Assembly (NCBI GenBank): GCA_963082975.1
Contig: OY720346.1
Location: forward strand, 41,691,787-41,755,786
Reading direction: 5' to 3'
From: Labia minor
Lineage: Eukaryota; Arthropoda; Insecta; Dermaptera; Spongiphoridae
Length of the DNA: 64,000 nucleotides
Below the pieces are notes generated by a model. The model was not told the origin of the DNA. It saw only the letters and a program-made list of their open reading frames with translations, and ran no database searches. The first letter of the stretch is position 1, and each line of letters opens with the position of its first letter. Shown here in pieces: positions 57,249 to 64,000 of the stretch. A program made the translations under genes and the position numbers.

Positions 57249-57733
57249 CGAGGGCAGGTAAATAAGTCCGTGAATTTATTACTTTCCCGTCTTTTAAATA
57301 AAAACGCAACACTGCTGCTGTCAGCAGGTAACCATTAGCTGACTCCTATCGATCTTTTAGTTTAGACATCCATTAATAGCAGACTACCTCGTGATTTGAG
57401 GAGAAAATGGAAAAAAGGGAATTTCCATGAAAAACCATGAATTAGGCTAGGAATAGCTCCCTCATCCGGCCTATTCTCCGGATGACTATTTCTTGTTTCC
57501 AAACCTGAAGAAATGGCTAGGCGGAAAGATTCCAACGATTAAATCATCTCACAAACAAATACCTATTTTGATGTCCTCGACAAATCTTATTTTTTGGAAG
57601 AGATTAAAAAATTGGAGAACCACGTTGGACCAAGTGTATAGAGCTCAAAGGAGACTACATCGAAAAATAAAATAATTTTTTATCCAAAAACCTGTGTTTC
57701 ATTCAAAAAGTCACGGACTTATTGCCCTGCCCA
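57249..57733 (+). mobile_element. Internally deleted mariner element, family 1, copy 3
   Basis: The ends GAGGGCAGGTAAATAAGTCC and the mirror of GGACTTATTGCCCTGCCC, with TA edges. 0.49 kb. The interior retains only the end of the transposase: CSLIRPILR near the third catalytic region and, in another frame, RWTKCIELKGDYIEK just before the stop. The deletion ends differ from copy 1 at 6.5 kb. Confidence 0.85.
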
Positions 57734-58131
57734 TATAATATTTTATTGAAATATATTGATATAATATTATAGATAATAATCGACACACTGATTTCAAGAT
57801 GTCTAAACTTTGTTTGTTTTTGTTTCTCTAATTTGAAAAATCATTTCATAATTGAATAGATTGAACCAATTTGAAGGTACTATGTAAATAGCAAATGCTA
57901 GAAAAATTATTGTTGGTTAAGGATGTGTGTGTGTATATGTGGGTGAGTTATGATGGATGTAGGAAGGGGTTGGATACGAATGAGACATGGACCATTTGTA
58001 GAACGGGGAGTGAAAGAGAGCGGGCGTTTGTTTTCAATTTCAAAGTTAAATCCTTTTCTTTGATCAGTGCTCCACTTCCTATTTATTTAAATGGATTTGC
58101 TCAATAGAAACTGTGGAAACTTTACTATTTA

Positions 58132-58344
58132 CTATGATTGAAAGGGCGGGCGGGCACAAGTGAATGTTCTATTTTGAATTGTGCTGATGTTAACTTTCAG
58201 AACAAAGTTCCTAGGTTGGATTTTGCAAGCTCGGATTATATCCGCCTCTGTTTCAAGATATATATCGTGCCAACACCTCGCACCACCGACGTCAGTAACT
58301 AACACGGCTGACGCTATTACTAAACATACTACGATTGAAATCAT
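58132..58344 (-). CDS. Candidate small secreted protein frame (hypothetical)
   Basis: A 70-codon frame with a true ATG starts MISIVVCLVIASAVLVTDVG, a short N-terminus followed by a hydrophobic stretch and a plausible cleavage site after GGA. The predicted mature part begins RCWHDIYLETEADIIRACK, includes NISTIQNRTFTC (two N-glycosylation-type NxS/NxT sites) and three Cys, and stops after RPPFQS. It lies in an island of higher GC without repeats. I do not recognise the family. It could be a single exon of a larger gene, since the odd Cys number is unusual for a complete disulfide-bonded peptide, or chance within a conserved non-coding element. Confidence 0.25.
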   Translation of the reverse strand: MISIVVCLVIASAVLVTDVGGARCWHDIYLETEADIIRACKIQPRNFVLKVNISTIQNRTFTCARPPFQS

Positions 58345-59976
58345 TTGCGGCTTAATTAATAATCCTTTTCGTTTATCCTTAATTCCCAATTACATATTGC
58401 AATCCTTATGGATCTATTTCATCAAACATATATGGATATTCTATCTACATTTAATTCTCTTGTTTCTATCTTTGATTCTTTTTTTAAGTTTCATCTTTAA
58501 TCTCAACTTTATTTTTATTCATTAATTTCACTTATGTATCTTTGAATATTCTCAAATAATTTTAAAATATTTATTGAAATTACAATTAAAGTTTGAACAT
58601 CTTATAAATGTCAAATAACTTATAGTATATATATCAAAGGTTAACTGTGTTTTGCAAAAAGTTTCAAAGAAAATTGGTGGGGATCAAAAGAGAATATAAA
58701 AATTCGATTTTACGAATAAATATAATACACCGGTAAAAAAATGAGTTTTTTAAACATTTGTTTTTAAATTTCATACTTTTTTAAAACTTGGAAGAAAAAA
58801 AATAAAAATTAAGATAAATCGAATTTTTTAAATAATTGAACTTTAAATTAGACAAAAATAAAGATTTAAGTTACATTAGGAAAATATTTTATCAATAGTT
58901 TGAGAACCATTATTTTTTGTAATTTATATTTTTATAAAATTTAATTTAAAATTAATTTGTTTTTTTTACAAAAAATTATTTTTTTCCTATTTATTTTAAT
59001 TAAATAAAATTTTATTCTATTAATATAGAATAATTGAGTTCTACTCTTCTAGGTGACATCAATACTCAGATATCATTCATAACTTATAAAATGATAATAA
59101 GTTTTAATCATTAAACATCATTTTATTAATTATAATATGTTTAATATTAGTGCCAAGAATTCTGCAACAGAGTAAGTGAAAAATCACTCCCCCCCCCCTT
59201 TCAACAAAAAACCCCAACAACAACTTTTGATCACACAAACTAAGACCCAGAATCACAAAATGTTCCTGAATAAACTTTCTTGAAAATATCGCCATAATAG
59301 GAACTGAAACGTCGAGGTGAAAATAACCCGGAAATAATGTTTACATACATGTACAGTACAATAAAGAAATCAATTTTTATTTGTAAAAATGACTTTATTT
59401 TTCATCGTAGTTTCCATAGGAGGTAATCCATAAACAAAATTTCTTTAGCATTCCAAAAAAACTAATAATAACACCTTCTTGGCTGATTTTTGCATACGAT
59501 AGATGGCGCTCCTCGGACTTATTGAACAATCGAGTATATATATATATATATATATCGTATTGTCATTCAACACAATCGTGTATAGAAAATCTCAGCTCAA
59601 TTGAATGCATTAATATGTGAGAAAAGAGCTTTTAAAGTTTTGATCCAGTTATATAGTAATGTGAATAAAACAAAACCAATCAATAAATAGAGTATGCAAA
59701 TAATTCAAGATTTATGGATGAACCCTTGGGAAGATGGCGTACTGTTATAATTTTATTATTTTAATTATTAAAATAAGAACGTGGATCGTAGAGAATATTA
59801 TAATAATTGTAATGAAAAATTGAAAGGGATTAGGAATTTTGGATATAAGTAGCTCTAAATAGGATTGTAGGAATGTAGTGACTTTAGTTAATATTTTTTA
59901 TATCCATTTGCATCACAGAGAAATATTAGACATTTATTAGCACATTTTTTTTTCTAATTAATTAATTTATTTAGAG
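58345..59976. other. AT-rich intergenic
   Basis: No gene is recognised. Contains a C9 run at about 59190 and (TA)n at 59,535-59,556. Confidence 0.45.
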
Positions 59977-60271
59977 CAGTGATTCCCAAAGTGGTCTATA
60001 TCGACCCCCATGGGTGTAAGGCAACCTTCAAGGGGTCTACCTCAACGAATAAAAAATTTGAGGGTCCATGAAATGAAAATGCGGGTCTACGATAGTGGAT
60101 CTCAAGCCTATTTACTTACATTATACTATCTTATAATTCAATTCAATATGGCTCTAAAAAAAAGGTAAAATTTTTTTTACAAAAAATCAATTTCAGGTTT
60201 AGTAAGGGGCCTACTCAAAACCGAAAAACATGGCAAGGGGTCTACGACACAAAAAAGTTTGGGAACATATT
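59977..60271. mobile_element. hAT miniature element
   Basis: Flanked by a perfect 8-bp duplication ATTTAGAG (59969-59976 and 60272-60279). The left end is CAGTGATTCCCAAAGTGG and the right end ...GTTTGGGAACATATT, inverted but decayed in its last six bases. About 295 bp. It contains GGGTCTAC words and a CAATATGGCTCT word shared, inverted, with the other hAT elements. Confidence 0.85.
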
Positions 60272-60279
60272 ATTTAGAG

Positions 60280-61719
60280 GCTTCTACTTCTAAATAAATC
60301 TTTAGAATTGTATTAATCTTTGAACAAGTAATTATTAATTCTCTTTCTGAATGTTTCAATCTTTAAACCATTAAAAATAAAATTTATTGGGCTTGTAAAT
60401 TAATCAGAGGATATACATTTAAACCCCCTCCCCCCTCACTTATTTGTTTATCATTAACATTAATTTTGTTTTAATATATATATATTATATTTCAATTGAA
60501 AGTGTCTTTATAAAGATATTCGGTACAATCAAGATAATGATAATAAACATTAACACCAAGAAAAAGAACATCTTGAACTTATATCAGAGAGCTTCTTTAA
60601 TCCTCATTCACATAAATTACAAGCTAAAAAGCAAACAAGCCAGCCAACCACCCAACGAGCTGCTACTTTTTGGTAATGAATTGCCTCACTTTTACTCAGT
60701 TATTATTTATTTTCATCCGGGTCTAGTCTTTCTTTTATCTTATTTATTATTATTCTTGTCTGATTTTAAATGAATGAAATATACTTAATAATCAAATTGA
60801 TTTGAAGTATTTGAAAGAAAAGGAATTTTGTTATAATAAAAGTATCTAAGTAATATTTGTTGTGTATAAGAATATGAAATAAACAAAACAAAATTAAACC
60901 TTTTCCCTTGTATTGTTATTAATCAATTTAATATTAATCCTACATATATTTGGAAGTTTTTAATTAGATTTAAAGATTGGATGGACAACTCTCTTTGAAA
61001 CATTGAATTACACAGGCCAACGATGAAAAAACTTTTTTAATGAATATACCTTATTATTATGTTTTTTAGGTTGCTGAATCCAAATATGATGCTTAAAAAA
61101 CTGAATCACCTACCATTTCTTCACATTTTATAGTTAAATGCATTTTTTTCGAGATTTTTGCGTTTAGCGATATTTAAAGAATTTAAACAGATTTATAGTA
61201 TTATAATATTTATAAGTAAATTGGAAAAGTAGGTCTAATGCATGTAGATGATGTCCAGTTCGTAGATTATGTTCTGCATTCATTAATAATTCAAAATCAA
61301 CCATACTCCACGTTAATTAATTAATTCAACTTAATTTATTCAATAAATTGCATAAAATTTAAAATTCATTTTTACTAATTAGAAATATCATGGGTAACGG
61401 GTGATTTCTTCTCTAGCTGCAAAGATATCTATTTCAGATCAGATTAGATCTATCTATTTCAGATCAGATATTCTTAAACCTTTGACTCGTTTTAATTGAT
61501 TCTCTTACTATGATTATTCCTATATTTTATTCATTTCTATATTATCTAAATTTAATTGAAATTATTTTTCAAATATATATATATATTTGTTAAAACCTAA
61601 TAGTGAAAGTTAAAAAAAAAAGAAAGAAAGTAAAAATGTGAAATGTATTTTGTGTGCCTGGGAATTTATGTTTATATCTATCACCGGGTGAATTAACAAT
61701 GACAATGGAAATGGAATAT
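60280..61719. other. AT-rich intergenic
   Basis: No gene is recognised. CTATTTCAGATCAGAT is directly repeated at about 61,427 and 61,455. Confidence 0.45.
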
Positions 61720-61965
61720 ATTAGTTTATTTGGGTGTAGTCTTTAGCGGGGTGGGTCCCCAGGTGGGCTGAAACAAAGCCACGCGAAGCCTTCAATTCGC
61801 ACCAAGAAATTCTAATTATGCACCCGTTTGAATCATTGACTGGCAACGTACAAAGTTTTACTCTTAACGGCATCCCCTTAAGTCTTGCCGCCTTTCTTCT
61901 TTGCTGACGTTTTCCTTCCTCTTCTATTACTTGCGAAATCAGCTTGTTTCTAGTTCAACTAGAAT
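61720..61965. other. Higher-GC unique island, candidate conserved regulatory element
   Basis: Complex, non-repetitive sequence with GGGGTGGGTCCCCAGGTGGG, TCTAATTATGCACC and TTGACTGGCAACG words, a homeodomain core TAATTAT among them. No long frame. Regulatory role is inference. Confidence 0.35.
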
Positions 61966-62639
61966 GTACTATCTCTCTCGTTTTCTCTATACCAACGAGA
62001 TCTAATAAAGAAAATTAATCAACTTTATGATTGAAACTTGGTGCACATTTTATTATTCATGATTGGAATTGATAAATTGAAAGATGTGAATCTATTTAAT
62101 GAATAATCAAGATAAGTTAATGAAAATAGGTTTTATTGTATAAGCAAAAAACAATTGAGAAAATAACTATCATTATTTAGTACTCAAAATTTTAGAAACC
62201 TATGAATGTAGAAAAGGTGGTCGTGGGAATAAGAAAGATATATGTAGTCTATATCAAAGGCACACAACAGCTCTAAAGGAGCAAGAATAGAGAGAGAGAA
62301 ACAATATTATTATAATATGCAGTTAGTAAATACAAAACCCCATCAAGGATTTTTAGAATATAAATCAAAAGTCCATGTCCTACTAATATTGATATTCGAT
62401 GAAATTTACACAATAATGTGCATTTTAATAATAAATAAATGTTGATATATATATTTCATCATTCTAAATTTCTTCTTCTTTTAAAATTTCTCTGTATCTC
62501 CATTATGCCTCAATCAATACAATAATTTGAGTGCGTTTCTCATACTCAAGATGAGTATACATGATATAATCATATTTTTTCTTCGCTTTTTTTTAGAGCA
62601 TCAGATATTAAAGATTTATTAGAAATATTTTCTTCATTT

Positions 62640-62760
62640 AAATAGTGTGATGGGTCGCGCCCAGGTTTGAGAGAGATTCGATTTATTCTGTTTCCTTGAA
62701 AGGGATCGAATCCCGAGACCTCACAACTCATTCTCGAGAGTCATAATCGATTAAATAAAA
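62640..62760 (-). mobile_element. Possible tRNA-derived SINE fragment
   Basis: On the minus strand TCTCGGGATTCGATCCC resembles a B box of a tRNA. An A box is not clear and no second copy was found. The assignment is weak. Confidence 0.25.
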
Positions 62761-64000
62761 TAAAAATATGTAAAAGTAGGAGGGGAGGGGTATTTTTTCA
62801 TATTGCACCACCTAGGCCTAAAGGGGAGAGTTCAGTAAGAAATGGAGAGGTCTTGGTCGGGGAAAATAAAAGATATAGATAAGAATTTATCATATAAATT
62901 TGCATGTTGTTCTTTTGTTATGTGAAAACTTGTGTTAACTAACTTATATTTATAAATATTACATATTAAAATTATTCCCTTGATGAGATCATTACTTTTG
63001 ATTAATTGTTTAAGAACCATAATCAAAATCTAATCATTATAGGATATTCTTTAACTAAAAATAATATCAAATTTTAATATATTAATTGTATTATAGATTT
63101 AGTATATTGATATTAGTGTTTTTTTTTAAATTCTTGTCAAAAATGATCTTGATCTAATTTTGATTATTTATCTATAACGTAATTACATGAAATGAATCTA
63201 TTATTTTATTTAACATAATTCTACATTTGGAAGCCTAAACTAAGCAAATTCTAATTAATTAATTAATTCAAATAATATAGGAAAAGGCTGAGTTAGTTAG
63301 GTTTTGAAGTAGAAGAGGTACGACCCCTTCCCAAGTCGTATCACTGACATATTAAAGAATTTAATATACAAAACTCAATTTATTATAGTATTATAATATT
63401 AGGTCAGCCTTATAGCTTATTGGTAACATTCATAATAAAAACTCATGACTTTTAAGAATTCTACCAAAAAGTATACATTTATTCTTATTGATGTAATTTT
63501 CTACATAATTATACATATATACATATATATTATGCAAGTATAATGTTTGTTTATTGATATTTATTTTTTAATGAATAAAAATATTTTCAATAAAGATATT
63601 TCAAATTTGCTTATAGGTAAGTGCTTTGAAGGTGTGATATTTCTTATGTCGTACCTAGATCAGATTCCAAGGTCGTACCTGTAAGATTTAGCTTTTAGTA
63701 GATCTTAACTGAATTTGTAATTTCAATTTAGTAATTTCTAAAATGATTGAAAAAAATATATGGTTTTAAATCCCCCTCCCCTCCCTTTATCTCTTTCTCT
63801 CTCTCTTCCACTAAACATGATATAAATTAATGTCAGATATTTTATATTATTCAAAACAAAATTTGTAAGTAAAATAAAATTTAATATTTTATATATTTTA
63901 ACCTACTTACCTATTGCTTACTTTAAATTAATGAAATAAAATTTCATACGTATAATATTTTACTTAGAGTAAATCAATTTCAAAACTACGCACTTCATTT
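62761..64000. other. AT-rich intergenic to the end of the window
   Basis: Nothing recognised. GTCGTACCT words recur near 63,652 and 63,672, and GGTACGACC with GTCGTATC lies at about 63,315-63,345; no structure could be assigned. Confidence 0.4.

Noticed and set aside
2731-60500. TA and TAA microsatellites as origins or boundaries
   Set aside because: They are scattered and consistent with ordinary AT-rich genome microsatellites. CRISPR-like spacing is absent.

Overview
The window is strongly AT-rich eukaryotic DNA, very probably from an arthropod and most likely an insect. The signs are mariner elements with DD34D-type remnants, Helentron-like elements, hAT miniature elements, CFDP2/RTE-type LINEs, a Penelope-like element and dense AT, TAA and CT microsatellites. 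I could not assign an order or species. No rRNA, tRNA gene, CRISPR array, operon or clearly host-encoded multi-exon gene is visible. It reads as a gene desert or very large intron filled with transposable elements (TEs) of several ages.

Left part (1-11,400): decayed LINE 3' ends at 1.6 and 8.5 kb; a Helentron-like element of family A at 4.7 kb; a deleted mariner at 6.5 kb; and a composite of families A and B at 8.75-10.7 kb. Family A termini carry the 10-bp inverted motif ACTATCTCGC/GCGAGATAGT and a 3' hairpin. Family B termini carry ACCGACCGACG/CGTCGGTCGGT and a 3' hairpin. Both contain a short tandem repeat near the middle.

Middle (11,400-38,600): a 2-kb hAT element with perfect 8-bp target duplications hosts a Penelope-like element. 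The latter keeps only a GIY-YIG endonuclease frame between about 118-bp inverted arms, and a 180-bp deleted relative lies at 16.65 kb next to a tRNA-derived SINE. A mariner sits inside another mariner at 21.7-22.5 kb; the inner one retains a fused frame with a DNA-binding half but no first or second catalytic Asp. A 1.27-kb mariner with near-perfect ends at 32.2 kb is followed by a hairpin-ended repeat (family D), a three-unit minisatellite and a 0.5-kb foldback.

Right part (38,600-64,000): more family A copies, one of them interrupted by a hAT miniature element; scattered hAT miniature elements; and a three-level nest at 52.3-56.5 kb (hAT containing hAT containing a full-length LINE). The LINE, 3.17 kb with a 10-bp target duplication and a GAA tail, has an uninterrupted endonuclease-reverse transcriptase frame. 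Its 5' end looks like a tRNA with A and B boxes. The frame has no ATG before the first endonuclease motif, while a separate 50-codon ATG frame with a strong start context overlaps its beginning.

Between the TEs are islands of higher-GC, non-repetitive sequence rich in homeodomain-, POU- and E-box-like words (270-540, 3.55-3.90, 5.56-5.88, 22.74-23.10, 41.16-42.06, 61.72-61.96 kb). They look like candidate conserved regulatory elements, by inference only. One 70-codon frame on the minus strand (58,132-58,344) has a signal-peptide-like start and is the only non-TE coding candidate.
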